Shown: positions 1 through 9,023, counted from the first letter of the stretch. The stretch: 47,766 bases of DNA from an uncultured Acetatifactor sp. (GCA_947625255.1 CANQNT010000024.1:1-47766), one strand, 5' to 3'. Translations and numbers: made by a program. Notes: generated by a model from the letters alone, not told the origin.

Positions 1-47
1 TAAAGTTACCCTTTTCCGAATAAAACATATCAAAATCTTTTTAAAAA

Positions 48-749
48 TCAGCTTGACATATCACCAGATTGCTCCTTTTTGCCATCCCGAACATCGTCGA
101 TCATATCCTGCAGCCCGCGGATCCGCAGAATCAGGCTCTTGATCCGTTCCAATTCCATCCGCATACTGACGGGATTTACAATCATTCTGGCGGACAAGGG
201 ACAGATTTCCTCCAAAACATCCAATCCATTCTCCCGTAAGGTGGAACCCGTCTCCACGATGTCCACGATCACGTCAGACAAGCCCACCAGCGGCCCCAAC
301 TCCACGGAACCGTTGAGTTTGATGATATCCACGGTCTGATGCTTTTTATTATAAAAATAATCCTTTGCGATGCCAGGGTACTTGCTGGCGACCCGAATCC
401 GTTCATGGTGCATCAAAAGATCTCTGGCCTCCCGCGGTCCGCAGACACACATCCGGCACTTACCGAAGCCCAGATCCAGCACCTCGTAAACATTCCGGTT
501 TTCTTCCAGAATCGTATCCTTTCCGGCCACGCCGATGTCCGCCGCGCCATATTCCACATAAGTGGGCACATCAGGCCCCTTGGCCAGGAAAAACTTCAGT
601 TTCAATTCCTCATTGACAAAAATCAATTTCCGGGTACCCTTGTCCTGCATCTCCTGGCAGGTAATGCCGATCTCTCCCAACAGTTTGAGCGTCTGATCGG
701 CAAGTCTTCCTTTCGTCAGGGCAAAGGTTAAATATCGATCTTCACTCAT
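48..749 (-). CDS. hisG: ATP phosphoribosyltransferase, catalytic subunit (short form)
   Basis: Catalyses the first step of histidine synthesis, joining ATP and PRPP to give phosphoribosyl-ATP in the cytosol. At 233 residues it is the short HisG type, which lacks the C-terminal regulatory domain and works only in a complex with HisZ; the neighbouring hisZ confirms this. Visible family marks are the N-terminal TFALTKGRL, the GAADIGVAGKD segment around residues 67-77, and the C-terminal PRPP-loop region VDIVETGSTLREN. It overlaps the end of hisZ by 8 bp, implying translational coupling, and is transcribed from the promoter upstream of hisZ. The last residues are Ser/Gln-rich and not conserved in the family. 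The remaining his genes probably lie beyond the left edge. Confidence 0.96.
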   Translation of the reverse strand: MSEDRYLTFALTKGRLADQTLKLLGEIGITCQEMQDKGTRKLIFVNEELKLKFFLAKGPDVPTYVEYGAADIGVAGKDTILEENRNVYEVLDLGFGKCRMCVCGPREARDLLMHHERIRVASKYPGIAKDYFYNKKHQTVDIIKLNGSVELGPLVGLSDVIVDIVETGSTLRENGLDVLEEICPLSARMIVNPVSMRMELERIKSLILRIRGLQDMIDDVRDGKKEQSGDMSS

Positions 750-1866
750 CCGCCTTTTCCTCCGCTATCAATTCCACGGCAATTCCGCGCTTCCGCAATT
801 CACAGGCCTCTTTCAGACGATCCCCGTATGTCTCTTCCCGGTACAGAAGCGTCCGCTTTCCGGTAGGAATTTCCAACTGTATCTTTTGCTGGGAAAGGGC
901 CTCCAGCAAATCATCCACCACCACGGCGAAACCCACCGCGGGAGCTTCCTTGCCAAATTGCCGAAGCAGACTGTCATAGCGCCCGCCCTTGACCACGGCG
1001 TTTCCCAGACCATATGTATAAGCACGGAAAATCACGCCCGTGTAATAATGGTATTTGCTGAGCATCGACAGATCAAAAGAAACGTATTTTTCCACTCCAT
1101 AAAGCTTCAAAACCTCATAAAGCTTTTCCAGACGGGAAAGGGCCTCCAGGGATCTGGCGTTTTTCACCAGTTTTCCGGCTTCGGAAAGGGAATCCAGATT
1201 GCCAAACAGATCAGCGGCCTTTGACAAAATATCCAGATAAGACTCTTTTACCTCCCGTTCCAGAAGCACCTCTCTGGCCGCGAAATAATTTTTTCCGGAA
1301 ATATATTCCCGCAGAAGATTCTCCGTCTCCTCATCCAGTCCGGCCTCCTGGCATAATCCCTTAAAATATTCCACCTGGCCTATGCTTACCTGGAAACGCT
1401 CCAGCCCGGCACTCTTCAGGGCTTCGATGACCAGGCTGATCACCTCCCCATCCGCTTCCACGGAACCGTCATTGATCAATTCCGCCCCCATCTGCGTCAC
1501 TTCATTCAGCTTGCCCTGCAAATTGGACGTGTTAACAAAGGTATTTCCCTCATAGCAAAATCGGACGGGCCCCTTTTCCTCCATAAAGTACTTTGCGGCG
1601 CATCTGGCAATGGACGGCGTGAAATCCGGCCGCAGCACCAATGTGTTATTTTCCTTGTCAAAAAATTTGTACAATTCCTTGCTGGGCGTTGTCCCGATTT
1701 CCCTGGAAAACACATCAAAGAATTCAAACGTGGGAGTCTGGACCGGTTCGTAACCAAACCGCCGGATCACATCCTGCACCCTGCTTTCCAGGGTCAGCTT
1801 GCGCTGATATTCCAGCCCGTAAATATCCCGTACACCCTCGGGCGTATGTAATAACCTCTTACTCAT
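742..1866 (-). CDS. hisZ: ATP phosphoribosyltransferase regulatory subunit
   Basis: HisZ is a catalytically dead histidyl-tRNA synthetase homologue that binds short HisG, activates it and carries histidine feedback inhibition. The protein shows the class II synthetase core: LHTPEGVRDIYG near the N terminus, LRPDFTPSIARCAAKYF (motif 2-like), and GGRYDSLLRQFG near residue 310. The frame is open to 1974, but the start at 1866 is chosen because the protein then begins MSKRLLHTPEG as in the family and a GAGGA box lies just upstream; this gives about 374 residues. It is first in the operon, with hisG overlapping its end. Control is probably by the operator at 1989-2006. Confidence 0.94.
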   Translation of the reverse strand: MSKRLLHTPEGVRDIYGLEYQRKLTLESRVQDVIRRFGYEPVQTPTFEFFDVFSREIGTTPSKELYKFFDKENNTLVLRPDFTPSIARCAAKYFMEEKGPVRFCYEGNTFVNTSNLQGKLNEVTQMGAELINDGSVEADGEVISLVIEALKSAGLERFQVSIGQVEYFKGLCQEAGLDEETENLLREYISGKNYFAAREVLLEREVKESYLDILSKAADLFGNLDSLSEAGKLVKNARSLEALSRLEKLYEVLKLYGVEKYVSFDLSMLSKYHYYTGVIFRAYTYGLGNAVVKGGRYDSLLRQFGKEAPAVGFAVVVDDLLEALSQQKIQLEIPTGKRTLLYREETYGDRLKEACELRKRGIAVELIAEEKADE

Positions 1867-1988
1867 TCCATCCTCGTTTTCCAAACCGCCCCTCTTCCCC
1901 TCCTCTGACACTTGGACACATGCTTTCCATGACTTCGTCACTGTTCTTTCCCGATTCTTCCCGGGGCCGGTCACTTTATTGATTTAAT

Positions 1989-2006
1989 GTGCTAATCAAT
2001 TAGCAC
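1989..2006. promoter_or_regulatory. TrpR-like 18-bp palindromic operator of the his operon
   Basis: GTGCTAATCAATTAGCAC has two perfect 8-bp arms around CA. It sits about 9 to 26 bases after the predicted transcription start of hisZ, where a bound repressor would block transcription. It matches the E. coli trp operator (GTACTAGTTAACTAGTAC) at 13 of 18 positions in the same register. TrpR-superfamily repressors (HisR/YerC type) are known to control histidine genes in Firmicutes, so a HisR-type site is inferred. No regulator gene is in the window. Confidence 0.7.
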
Positions 2007-2021
2007 GCAAAACTATCATGT

Positions 2022-2050
2022 ACTATATCAAAAACCGCAAACTCTGTCAA
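2022..2050 (-). promoter_or_regulatory. Promoter of hisZ-hisG
   Basis: Read on the minus strand: a consensus -35 TTGACA (2045-2050), a 17-bp spacer and a -10 TATAGT (2022-2027). Transcription should start near 2015, leaving a leader of about 150 nt before hisZ. That leader shows no T-box motif. Confidence 0.8.
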
Positions 2051-2070
2051 GAACTTCTGTGCAGTGCGTT

Positions 2071-2142
2071 CCTGCCATGCCGTGCCTTTTACTGCCTGCC
2101 ATGCCGTGCCCTTTGCCGCCTGCCATGCCAAGCCTCCGCACT
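2071..2142. repeat. Three imperfect 24-bp tandem repeats
   Basis: Units at 2071-2094, 2095-2118 and 2119-2142 each begin CCTGCCATGCC; the first two agree at most positions and the third is more degenerate. The block is flanked by a 7-bp inverted repeat (CAGTGCG at 2062-2068, CGCACTG at 2137-2143). It lies directly after the recU stop and upstream of the his promoter. The period is a multiple of three, but I see no supported gene in it. Confidence 0.65.
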
Positions 2143-2147
2143 GCCGG

Positions 2148-2681
2148 CTACGCCCTTTCGTCAAGATCTTTCTGCAGCAGATCCAGGTAGGGTACCAACA
2201 CTCCATGCTTCTTTGGAAGCACATATTCCGGATTCAGTTCATCATACCGAAAGCTTTTTCTGCCCCCTTCTTTTGCGCGATTCCAAAAGTACAGAAGCAT
2301 ATCATAGGGCAGATAATACAACACATCCTTATGGGTATAAAAGATCAGGAAAAACGCAATACCACCCTGCTTTTCAAACTTTCCCATGAACTCCACCTGA
2401 TGCTCGTGAATGTTCTGCAGGGAAAAAGTGTCCGTGGCACATTCCTTGGCGTCAAAGCAGACCGGAAGCCCCTGAACGGCCCCAATATAATCCACGGTAC
2501 TCTTCTGCTCAAAATAGGCCAGCGAAATCTGATGATTCTCCTTATTCATTTTGACCGGGATAATGGGGGTTGGAATCTTCTGAATCAACGCCAGACCATT
2601 CTGCTCATATTTTTCATTGGTGCGGTTGATCATGTCTTCCAGGGTGGAACCGCGAAGTCCCCTCGAATTCCAGGTAGCCAT
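2148..2681 (-). CDS. recU: Holliday junction resolvase RecU
   Basis: RecU is the Firmicutes Holliday-junction endonuclease that cuts four-way DNA junctions after RuvAB branch migration. The protein of 177 residues opens MATWNSRGLRGSTLEDMIN and carries the nuclease core STVDYIGAVQG followed by PVCFDAKE, with the Asp, Glu and Lys of the PD-(D/E)XK fold, then the FRYDEL region. The frame extends upstream to 2855, but that part is not RecU-like and overlaps the preceding gene; the start at 2681 has an AGGAG box. It is last in a six-gene minus-strand operon. RecU often sits beside a penicillin-binding protein gene in bacilli; here it follows a pseudouridine synthase. RuvAB is encoded at 27.6-29.2 kb. 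Confidence 0.95.
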   Translation of the reverse strand: MATWNSRGLRGSTLEDMINRTNEKYEQNGLALIQKIPTPIIPVKMNKENHQISLAYFEQKSTVDYIGAVQGLPVCFDAKECATDTFSLQNIHEHQVEFMGKFEKQGGIAFFLIFYTHKDVLYYLPYDMLLYFWNRAKEGGRKSFRYDELNPEYVLPKKHGVLVPYLDLLQKDLDERA

Positions 2682-2733
2682 TCTTCTCCTTCCTCTATAT
2701 CCACACGTATCTCTACACGAAGCTCCGGAATCC

Positions 2734-3831
2734 TCAGATTTCTCCGGGCTCACGTAATATTTTCCGAAAAATCCGCGGCAGCGGAGCCAGTATTGTTTTA
2801 CCGCCAAGATTAGCCAGCGCACCGTCACAGGGCTGAAATTCCAGCCGATAAGCATGCAGCAGCTGGGTTGTAAGCCTGTATTTTGCCCGATATGCCTGGT
2901 TTATGGCCTTATCGCCATATTTATTGTCTCCAAGCACCGGATGGCCTATAGAGGCCAAATGAGCGCGAATCTGATGGGTCTTGCCGGTAATCAGCTCCAC
3001 CTCCAGATAGGTCGCGTCTCCCAAATCGGCAAGGGGGCGATAAACAGTGTGAACCGGGGAACCCGAGCCGACGGTTTCGGGCAAAGAAGCGCCGGTTCCG
3101 GACGCAAGAATCCCCACTTTATTGTGCTTTTCATCCTTGACCAGAACCCCTTTTAGCTCTCCCCCCGCCTTAAGCTTTCCGGCCACAATGGTTCGGTAAA
3201 ACTTCCGGACGGTACGTTCCCTGAGGATTCGCGACAACTCCCGGCTGCCCTCCAGGGACTTTCCGCACAACACCAGTCCGCTGGTATTCCGGTCCAGACG
3301 ATTGACCACGGAGGGTCGGAAAAGTGCCAGCTCTTCTGTCTGCAGCTTCCCGCCTTGCAGCAGGTAGCCGATCATCCATTCATTAAGGCTCAAATCCTCT
3401 GGAGCGGCTTTTTGGCTTAAAATTCCCACGGGCTTGTTTAAAATCAGGACATGGGGATCTTCGTAGAGAACGCTGATCCCTGCCAAAGTCCCGTAAGCGC
3501 TCTTGGCGTCAGCTGCAAGGCTCAAGATCCGGCTTCCGGGGAACTTCCCCGCGGTTACATTCCCCTCAGACGCGGTCCCTGCGTGTGCATCCCCCACGGG
3601 CACGTACCCGCTGTCGGCGAACTTTTCATATGTTTCATCCGACAAAAAGAGACGCACCTCATCCCCCGCCTGCAAAATTTCCCTGCCTTCCGCCTTTTTC
3701 CCGTTTAAGGTAATGTTCTTTTTCCGCAGCATTTTAAATAGAAAACCGTCGCCTGCGGCCGGGAGGCATTTTCGTAAAAATTTATCAAATCGCTGCCCCG
3801 CATGATTGGGACCGACTGTGAACTCTTTCAT
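2734..3831 (-). CDS. RluA-family 23S rRNA/tRNA pseudouridine synthase
   Basis: Converts specific uridines in RNA to pseudouridine; the exact site cannot be told from sequence. An S4 RNA-binding domain covers about residues 12-65 (QRFDKFLRK, then NGKKAEGREILQAGDEV). The catalytic domain follows from about 120, with LNKPVGILSQ and the signature RLDRNTSGL, whose Asp180 is the catalytic residue, and later LITGKTHQIRAHL. A spacer at 70-115 separates the two and is low in conservation. At 365 residues it is slightly longer than RluC/RluD. It is separated from recU by 52 bp and from the upstream membrane-protein gene by 12 bp, so it is in the same operon. Confidence 0.92.
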   Translation of the reverse strand: MKEFTVGPNHAGQRFDKFLRKCLPAAGDGFLFKMLRKKNITLNGKKAEGREILQAGDEVRLFLSDETYEKFADSGYVPVGDAHAGTASEGNVTAGKFPGSRILSLAADAKSAYGTLAGISVLYEDPHVLILNKPVGILSQKAAPEDLSLNEWMIGYLLQGGKLQTEELALFRPSVVNRLDRNTSGLVLCGKSLEGSRELSRILRERTVRKFYRTIVAGKLKAGGELKGVLVKDEKHNKVGILASGTGASLPETVGSGSPVHTVYRPLADLGDATYLEVELITGKTHQIRAHLASIGHPVLGDNKYGDKAINQAYRAKYRLTTQLLHAYRLEFQPCDGALANLGGKTILAPLPRIFRKILREPGEI

Positions 3832-3843
3832 GACGAACTCCTT

Positions 3844-4464
3844 TTACAACGCCACACTTTTCAGCGTGTTCACAATGCCCTCAGTACGCTTCTCATCCGC
3901 GTCCAATTCACGGATTTGTGCCAGTCGGTCCGTATATCGCTTCAAATCCCTGAAAATCTTCACCGTCACGTCCTGGAAACCGTCCGCCCGCAAAATGCCG
4001 TCAATATGCTTGTGAAAGGCGTTTTCATCAAATCGTTCCGATTCCGTGAAACCGCAGATCGTGTTTCCTCTGACCACCAGATGCGCCACCTGGAAATTGA
4101 TCGAGGAGGAAGTGAAAACCATGTCGTACAGCTGGGTCATGCCCTCCGCCACGGGAGCAATGGCCGAAGCCGCCGCATCGCTGCAGCTGTGAAAACGGAG
4201 AAACATAATGGCGCTGACGGCGCTTTTGCTGGCGGGCAGACAGCCCAGGACAGCCACAATGGTCAGCAAATTCTGACGCGGATCCACATCCGTGACGCCC
4301 ATGGAGGCATTATAGTTTTTCGTGGTAAAATAACCCGTCAAATAGAGAATCAGGGAAATTCCCAGATACAACAATGTACGGATGATTTCATATTTCTTCT
4401 GGCTGTTCAAATAATTGCGGGTGCCCCGAAAGCTCGCCGCCGAAAAGATTCTCAAGAGCTTCAT
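3844..4464 (-). CDS. Conserved membrane protein of unknown function
   Basis: I do not recognise this family. The 206-residue protein has a short basic N terminus (FRGTRNYLNSQKKYE), a hydrophobic segment at about 30-45 (LLYLGISLILYLTGYF), a second weaker one at about 66-90 (LLTIVAVLGCLPASKSAVSAIMF), and a soluble C-terminal half with charged helices (DLKRYTDRLAQIRELDADE). The start at 4464 is preferred over 4476 because GGGAGG sits four bases upstream of it. It lies between ygiQ and the RluA-type gene with gaps of 12-23 bp, so it is co-transcribed. A membrane-anchored cytoplasmic domain is the most that can be said. Confidence 0.8.
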   Translation of the reverse strand: MKLLRIFSAASFRGTRNYLNSQKKYEIIRTLLYLGISLILYLTGYFTTKNYNASMGVTDVDPRQNLLTIVAVLGCLPASKSAVSAIMFLRFHSCSDAAASAIAPVAEGMTQLYDMVFTSSSINFQVAHLVVRGNTICGFTESERFDENAFHKHIDGILRADGFQDVTVKIFRDLKRYTDRLAQIRELDADEKRTEGIVNTLKSVAL

Positions 4465-4486
4465 ATGCCCTCCCATGACTTACAAA

Positions 4487-6469
4487 TTAAGATGACGTTT
4501 TTTTCTTGTGCACATTGCGAATGGCGCGCTTCTTCCCCCCGGCTTGCTTAAGGTGCGTTCCCTTACGGCCGGTCAGGTCCGATGCTTGATGTTTCTGCGC
4601 CCTCCCCGCTTTTTCGGAAAGCCGCGTTCCGTGTACGGACGGCTTCTGCATATTTCCCGCCCCCTGCACAGCCTTTTTCGGGCGGATCAGGCATTTTTTG
4701 TCGAATCCGATCAAATCCGTCCGTCCCTCTTTTACCAAGGCTTCATATACCAAATCGTAGTTCCTGGGATTGCGGTACTGGATCAGCGCCCTTTGCATAG
4801 CCTTTTCATGGGGATTGCGGCACACATACACAGGCTTCATATCCCTGGGATCCAGTCCAGTGTAGTACATGACCGTGGACAAGGTGGAGGGCGTGGGATA
4901 AAAATCCTGCACCTGCTCCGGCATATAGCCCAGGTCCCGCAGGTATTCTGCCAGCTCGATCGCCTCCTTCAAGGCGGAACCCGGATGAGAGGACATCAGA
5001 TAAGGCACCAGAAACTGATTTTTCCCAAGTTTCTCGTTCAGTTTCCGATACTTGGCCACAAAGCGCTCATAGACCGCCCTGGGCGGCTTTCCCATCCGTT
5101 CCAGAACCGCGTCGGAAATATGCTCCGGCGCCACCTTGAGCTGTCCGCTGACATGGTATTCCACCAATTCCCGGAAAAAGGTATCGTCAGGATCCGCCAG
5201 CAGATAATCAAAGCGAATCCCGGAACGGATAAAGACTTTTTTCACCCCGGGCAGGGCACGCAGCTTGCGAAGTAACTCCAGATAATCCTTATGATCCACC
5301 TTTAGATTGGGACAAGGACTGGGGAAAAGACACTGCCTGTTCTGGCAGACCCCTTTCGTCAGCTGCTTCTCACACGAGGGATGCCGGAAATTGGCCGTAG
5401 GACCTCCCACATCGTGAAGATATCCCTTGAAATCAGGATCCTTGGTCAGAAGCCTGGCCTCCTCCAATATGGACTCATGACTGCGCACCTGAATGGTCCG
5501 TCCCTGATGAAAGGTCAAGGCACAGAAGCTGCATCCCCCAAAACAGCCTCGATTGCTGATCAGGGAAAACTTGATCTCCGCGATAGCCGGCACGCCTCCT
5601 TTTTCCTCATAAGAAGGATGATAGGCACGCATATAGGGCAGCGCGTAGATTTGATCCATCTCTTCCGTGGTCAACGGCGGCTGGGGCGGATTCTGCACCA
5701 CATAAACCTGGTTGGGATAAGGTTCGATCAAGGGCTTTCCCGTACAGGAATCCGTATTTTGATATTGAATCTGAAAGCTTTTCGCATAGAGGGTCTTGTC
5801 GGCCTTCATTTCCTCATAGGAAGGAAGCAAAATGCCCTGATAGACTCCCGAGGGATCTTTTGTTTTATAAACCGTTCCCGCAAGGTAGGTAAGATCCGAT
5901 ACCGCGATTCCGCCTGCAAGGGCATCCGCGATTTCCACCAATGCCCGCTCCCCCATTCCGTAGGAGAGCAGATCCGCCTGACTGTCCAGCAATATGGAGC
6001 GTTTAAAGCTGTCCGACCAGTAATCATAGTGGGCCATTCTGCGAAGACTGGCTTCGATTCCTCCGATGATAATGGGCACGTCCCGATAACGCCTGCGAAT
6101 CAGATTGCTATATACCACCGTCGCATGATCGGGTCTGTGTCCCATCTCTCCGCCCGGCGTATAGGCATCCATGGAACGGCGCTTCCTGGAAACGGAATAA
6201 TGATTTACACAACTGTCCATATTGCCCGCGGCCACCAGAAAGGCAAGCCTCGGCCGTCCCAGGATGGAAATACTGGAATCATCCTTCCAATCCGGCTGGG
6301 AAATGATCCCAACGCGATAACCGTGAGCTTCCAATACACGGCTGATGATCGCGTGACCAAAAGAGGGATGATCCACATAGGCATCTCCCACCACATAGAC
6401 AAAGTCCAATTGTTCAATTCCACGCTCTTCCATGTCCTGTCTGGAGATGGGCAAAAATCCCTCGTTCAC
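4487..6469 (-). CDS. YgiQ family radical SAM protein
   Basis: A radical S-adenosylmethionine enzyme of the YgiQ family, whose substrate is unknown. The N-terminal region ([36 protein letters not shown]) is typical of the family. The iron-sulfur motif CxxxCxxC is seen as [14 protein letters not shown] at about residues 309-316, followed by a second Cys cluster near [15 protein letters not shown]. The C-terminal 60 residues are a Lys/Arg-rich tail ending KKKTSS, possibly RNA-binding. The start is uncertain: no ATG precedes FLPIS at a good distance, so a GTG at 6469 is proposed, 13 bases after an AGGAG box that overlaps the stop of the upstream HAD gene. Translational coupling with that gene is likely. 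Confidence 0.9.
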   Translation of the reverse strand: MNEGFLPISRQDMEERGIEQLDFVYVVGDAYVDHPSFGHAIISRVLEAHGYRVGIISQPDWKDDSSISILGRPRLAFLVAAGNMDSCVNHYSVSRKRRSMDAYTPGGEMGHRPDHATVVYSNLIRRRYRDVPIIIGGIEASLRRMAHYDYWSDSFKRSILLDSQADLLSYGMGERALVEIADALAGGIAVSDLTYLAGTVYKTKDPSGVYQGILLPSYEEMKADKTLYAKSFQIQYQNTDSCTGKPLIEPYPNQVYVVQNPPQPPLTTEEMDQIYALPYMRAYHPSYEEKGGVPAIAEIKFSLISNRGCFGGCSFCALTFHQGRTIQVRSHESILEEARLLTKDPDFKGYLHDVGGPTANFRHPSCEKQLTKGVCQNRQCLFPSPCPNLKVDHKDYLELLRKLRALPGVKKVFIRSGIRFDYLLADPDDTFFRELVEYHVSGQLKVAPEHISDAVLERMGKPPRAVYERFVAKYRKLNEKLGKNQFLVPYLMSSHPGSALKEAIELAEYLRDLGYMPEQVQDFYPTPSTLSTVMYYTGLDPRDMKPVYVCRNPHEKAMQRALIQYRNPRNYDLVYEALVKEGRTDLIGFDKKCLIRPKKAVQGAGNMQKPSVHGTRLSEKAGRAQKHQASDLTGRKGTHLKQAGGKKRAIRNVHKKKTSS

Positions 6470-6479
6470 TGTATGCTTC

Positions 6480-7142
6480 TCACTCCTCGTCCCACAATCC
6501 GCAAAAATCCTCAATGTAATCATCCGCCAGCGTCTTCTTGGTTTCCCGGTCGGCGATGGAATAAGCGTCTTCCACGGCGCACACCCTCATTCCGGCGCGC
6601 TTTCCCGCCAGAATGCCAGGCACGATATCCTCGAACACCAGACATCTGTCCGGGGAAACATCCAACCCTTTTGCCACGGCCAGATAAATATCCGGCCAGG
6701 GCTTTCCCCGCTCCACGTCACAGCCAGTCATAATACAGCCAAAATAATCATGAAGGTTATGTACTTCGGCGATGTTTTCCACCAATTCCCTGGAGTTGCT
6801 GGTGGCAATGCCTAAAGAGACGCCTCTCTCCCTGCAGCCCAGAAGAAATTCATAAACGCCCTTTTTCAAAGGCACCTCTTTCAGGTACTTGTCCCAGGCC
6901 ATTTTATTCCAGTCCGCCCTGATTTGCTCCAGGGAATCCGGGATCTGAAAGGTTTCCTTAAAGTAAACAGCAGTTTCCAAGAAACTCATACCCTCGATTT
7001 TGGACTGAAGATCCTCCGGCATCCGGATACCAAAACGCCCCAGATACGCAATGTCAATGTCCTTCCACAGCCACATGGAATCCACCAGCGACCCATCTAA
7101 GTCAAAAATCACAGCATCAATATCTTCTAATAGTTTTTTCAA
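6480..7142 (-). CDS. HAD-superfamily phosphatase (beta-phosphoglucomutase-like)
   Basis: A haloacid-dehalogenase phosphohydrolase of 220 residues. Motif I is [12 protein letters not shown] with nucleophile Asp14 and acid/base Asp16, motif II is GIATSNSRE, and motifs III/IV are KPWPDIYL and [11 protein letters not shown]. The cap domain lies between motifs I and II, as in the beta-phosphoglucomutase/phosphoglycolate-phosphatase group. The substrate cannot be assigned. The start is a TTG at 7142, with AAGGA about eight bases upstream; no ATG fits better. It is second in the operon after the RsuA-type gene, and its stop lies inside the translation-start region of ygiQ. Confidence 0.88.
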   Translation of the reverse strand: MKKLLEDIDAVIFDLDGSLVDSMWLWKDIDIAYLGRFGIRMPEDLQSKIEGMSFLETAVYFKETFQIPDSLEQIRADWNKMAWDKYLKEVPLKKGVYEFLLGCRERGVSLGIATSNSRELVENIAEVHNLHDYFGCIMTGCDVERGKPWPDIYLAVAKGLDVSPDRCLVFEDIVPGILAGKRAGMRVCAVEDAYSIADRETKKTLADDYIEDFCGLWDEE

Positions 7143-7164
7143 TATGACAATCCTTTCCTGAACC

Positions 7165-7878
7165 TTACAAATGCCTTTCCTGACATAACAGCGACCGCTT
7201 CTCTTCTTCCGTCAGCTCCCGATAATCCCCCTCCGCCAAGGCGGGATCCAAAATCAAGGGGCCCATGGAAATCCGTTTCAGGGTCAGCACCTCGTTTCCT
7301 ATCGCAATCAGCATCCGCTTCACCTGATGATAACGCCCTTCCCTGATCGTAAGCCTCAGCAGCCTCTCTTCTTCCAGCGCCGCTTTCGCGGGTAAGGTGA
7401 GCGCTTCATCACCGATATCCACACCTTCCTCCAACCGCTGTAAGTCCTCCCCGGTCAAGGGGCGGGCGCAGCGCGCCAGATAGGTTTTCTCCACATGCCG
7501 CCTGGGCGATAAAAGACGATGCGCCAGTTCCCCATCGTTTGTAATCAACAGCAGGCCCGTGGTATCCTTGTCCAACCGTCCCACCGGGAACAAATCGGCA
7601 GTGGGAACGCCGCGCAGCAGGGAAAGCACTGTATCCGACACATTGTCCACAGTGGCGCTTACCACGCCGGCGGGCTTATTCATCAGATAATAGACATTTC
7701 CGCGCGGAGCGCAAACCTGATCACGCAAGGCAACCACATCCTCATTTTCCCGCAGTTTCCTCTCCGGCCGTTTCACCACCGCTCCATTGACCGTCACCAG
7801 GCCGGCACGGATCCAATCCTTTACCTGACTCCTGCTGCCCATCTGACAATCACATAGAAATTTATCAAGTCGTACCAT
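7165..7878 (-). CDS. RsuA/RluB-family 16S/23S rRNA pseudouridine synthase
   Basis: Makes pseudouridine in ribosomal RNA. Residues 2-45 are an S4 domain (VRLDKFLCDCQMG, then VTVNGAVVKRPERKL). The catalytic domain holds MNKPAGVVSA and the signature VGRLDKDTTGLLL with catalytic Asp103, then EGRYHQVKRML, which marks the RsuA/RluB/E/F group rather than RluA. At about 237 residues it fits RsuA, so 16S U516 is the likely target. The frame is open to 7962, but the start at 7878 begins the S4 domain properly; an AAGGA box lies 12 bases upstream, slightly far. It is the first gene of the operon running down to recU and is divergent from ylbJ. Confidence 0.93.
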   Translation of the reverse strand: MVRLDKFLCDCQMGSRSQVKDWIRAGLVTVNGAVVKRPERKLRENEDVVALRDQVCAPRGNVYYLMNKPAGVVSATVDNVSDTVLSLLRGVPTADLFPVGRLDKDTTGLLLITNDGELAHRLLSPRRHVEKTYLARCARPLTGEDLQRLEEGVDIGDEALTLPAKAALEEERLLRLTIREGRYHQVKRMLIAIGNEVLTLKRISMGPLILDPALAEGDYRELTEEEKRSLLCQERHL

Positions 7879-7956
7879 ATTTTTGCCATGTCCTTCATAT
7901 TTTAAATTAACAAAGAGTCGGCCGTCCCTCCGCTCCGTTTCCGGGAGAAAGAGCCC

Positions 7957-9009
7957 ATGCAAACCAAATCCTTACAAAAAGCATTCTATACTTTGTTTTT
8001 TCTGACTCTTACCATCCTGATATTGACCCATTCCCAGGAAAGCCTTTATTTTGCCCTGAACAGCCTGAATCTCTGGTTCACAAAAATGATTCCCTCGCTT
8101 CTGCCTTTTATGATTTTGTCAGGTATTATGGTGCGGCTGCGGCTGACGGAAAGCTTTGCGTCGCTTTTACATCCCGCGTTCAATACGCTGTTCCACGTGC
8201 GCAAAAACGTCACCTACGCGATCATCATGGGTTTCCTGTGCGGTTTCCCCATGGGAGCCAGAGTCACCTGCGACCTTTTGGAGCGCAATATGATCACCCA
8301 AAAAGAAGGGGAATTTCTGCTTTCCTTCTGCAACAACATTGGCCCCGTGTATTTCTTAAGCTTTGTGGTTCCCCTGCTGCACAGAAAGCTTTTATGGCCT
8401 TATCTCTTTGGAATGTACGGTCTGCCGCTGCTCTACGGTCTCTTCCTCCGCTACACCAGATACCGCGACTGCGGGTTTGCAGAAGCTTCCGGCAGGAGAA
8501 AACGCGGAATCCACGGCGGTGAACTGCGTCTAGCCAGTCAGTCAGGCGCGCTTTCCCTTCTGGAGCAAATAGACGATGCGGTCTATGCCGGCATCCAAAG
8601 CATTCTGATGTTGGGCGGATACATGATTTTATTTAATCTGATGAACCTCTTTCCGTTTGCGCTAAAGCAATGTGCGGGACAAATCAACCTGCCCTTTCCC
8701 TTTGCCGCCACCCGTCCGGGAGTACTCCTCTCACAAATTCTGGAGGGTTGTAAAACGCTTCCTTCACTGATCGCACCAATCCTGGAGATCACTGGCGGTC
8801 TGGGAATGTTGGGAGATTCCCTGCCGCTGCTGGCCCTGCTCCTGCTGCCTTTTGGGGGACTGTCCTGTATCGCCCAGACCTATAGCATGATCAAACGCTC
8901 GGAACTGTCCATCTCCCAATATGTGCTTCATAAACTGATATTAACCGGCCTGACCGGCGCTTACTATCTGGCCTGGGCATTCCTTTTTCCGAATAGCTTT
9001 TTGCGCTAA
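7957..9009 (+). CDS. ylbJ: Sporulation integral membrane protein YlbJ (SpoVV-type)
   Basis: A multi-span membrane protein of 350 residues with the nucleoside-recognition (Gate) fold. In Bacillus subtilis YlbJ (SpoVV) is needed to pass dipicolinic acid through the outer forespore membrane. Family marks include NLWFTKMIPSLLPFMILSG and MGFLCGFPMGARVTCDLL, then EFLLSFCNNIGPVYFLSF, and a C-terminal GGLSCIAQTYSMIKRSEL. Seven or so hydrophobic segments are visible. It is one of the few plus-strand genes, with GGAGA eight bases before the ATG, and ends at the terminator at 9024-9075. Its presence with ytfJ points to an endospore former. I saw no convincing sporulation sigma-factor promoter in the short upstream gap. 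Confidence 0.93.
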   Translation: MQTKSLQKAFYTLFFLTLTILILTHSQESLYFALNSLNLWFTKMIPSLLPFMILSGIMVRLRLTESFASLLHPAFNTLFHVRKNVTYAIIMGFLCGFPMGARVTCDLLERNMITQKEGEFLLSFCNNIGPVYFLSFVVPLLHRKLLWPYLFGMYGLPLLYGLFLRYTRYRDCGFAEASGRRKRGIHGGELRLASQSGALSLLEQIDDAVYAGIQSILMLGGYMILFNLMNLFPFALKQCAGQINLPFPFAATRPGVLLSQILEGCKTLPSLIAPILEITGGLGMLGDSLPLLALLLLPFGGLSCIAQTYSMIKRSELSISQYVLHKLILTGLTGAYYLAWAFLFPNSFLR

Positions 9010-9023
9010 ATCACGATGTGATA

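Noticed and set aside
1867..1974. N-terminal extension of HisZ
   Set aside because: The open frame continues upstream, but its residues do not resemble the family and the internal ATG has the better ribosome binding site.
1867..2015. T-box leader for hisZ
   Set aside because: The leader has no TGGNACC-type T-box sequence and is short; the palindromic operator explains regulation better. Gaps before leuC and ilvB are likewise too small.
2071..2142. CRISPR array
   Set aside because: The repeat units are directly contiguous with no spacers and drift in sequence.
2682..2855. N-terminal extension of RecU
   Set aside because: It would overlap the pseudouridine synthase gene and lacks similarity; RecU starts MATWNSRG.
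5381..6733. Long plus-strand open frame of 450 codons opposite ygiQ
   Set aside because: It is antisense to a well-supported gene and its translation shows no family motif; the same holds for other long frames opposite parE, recG, fakA, leuC and ilvC.
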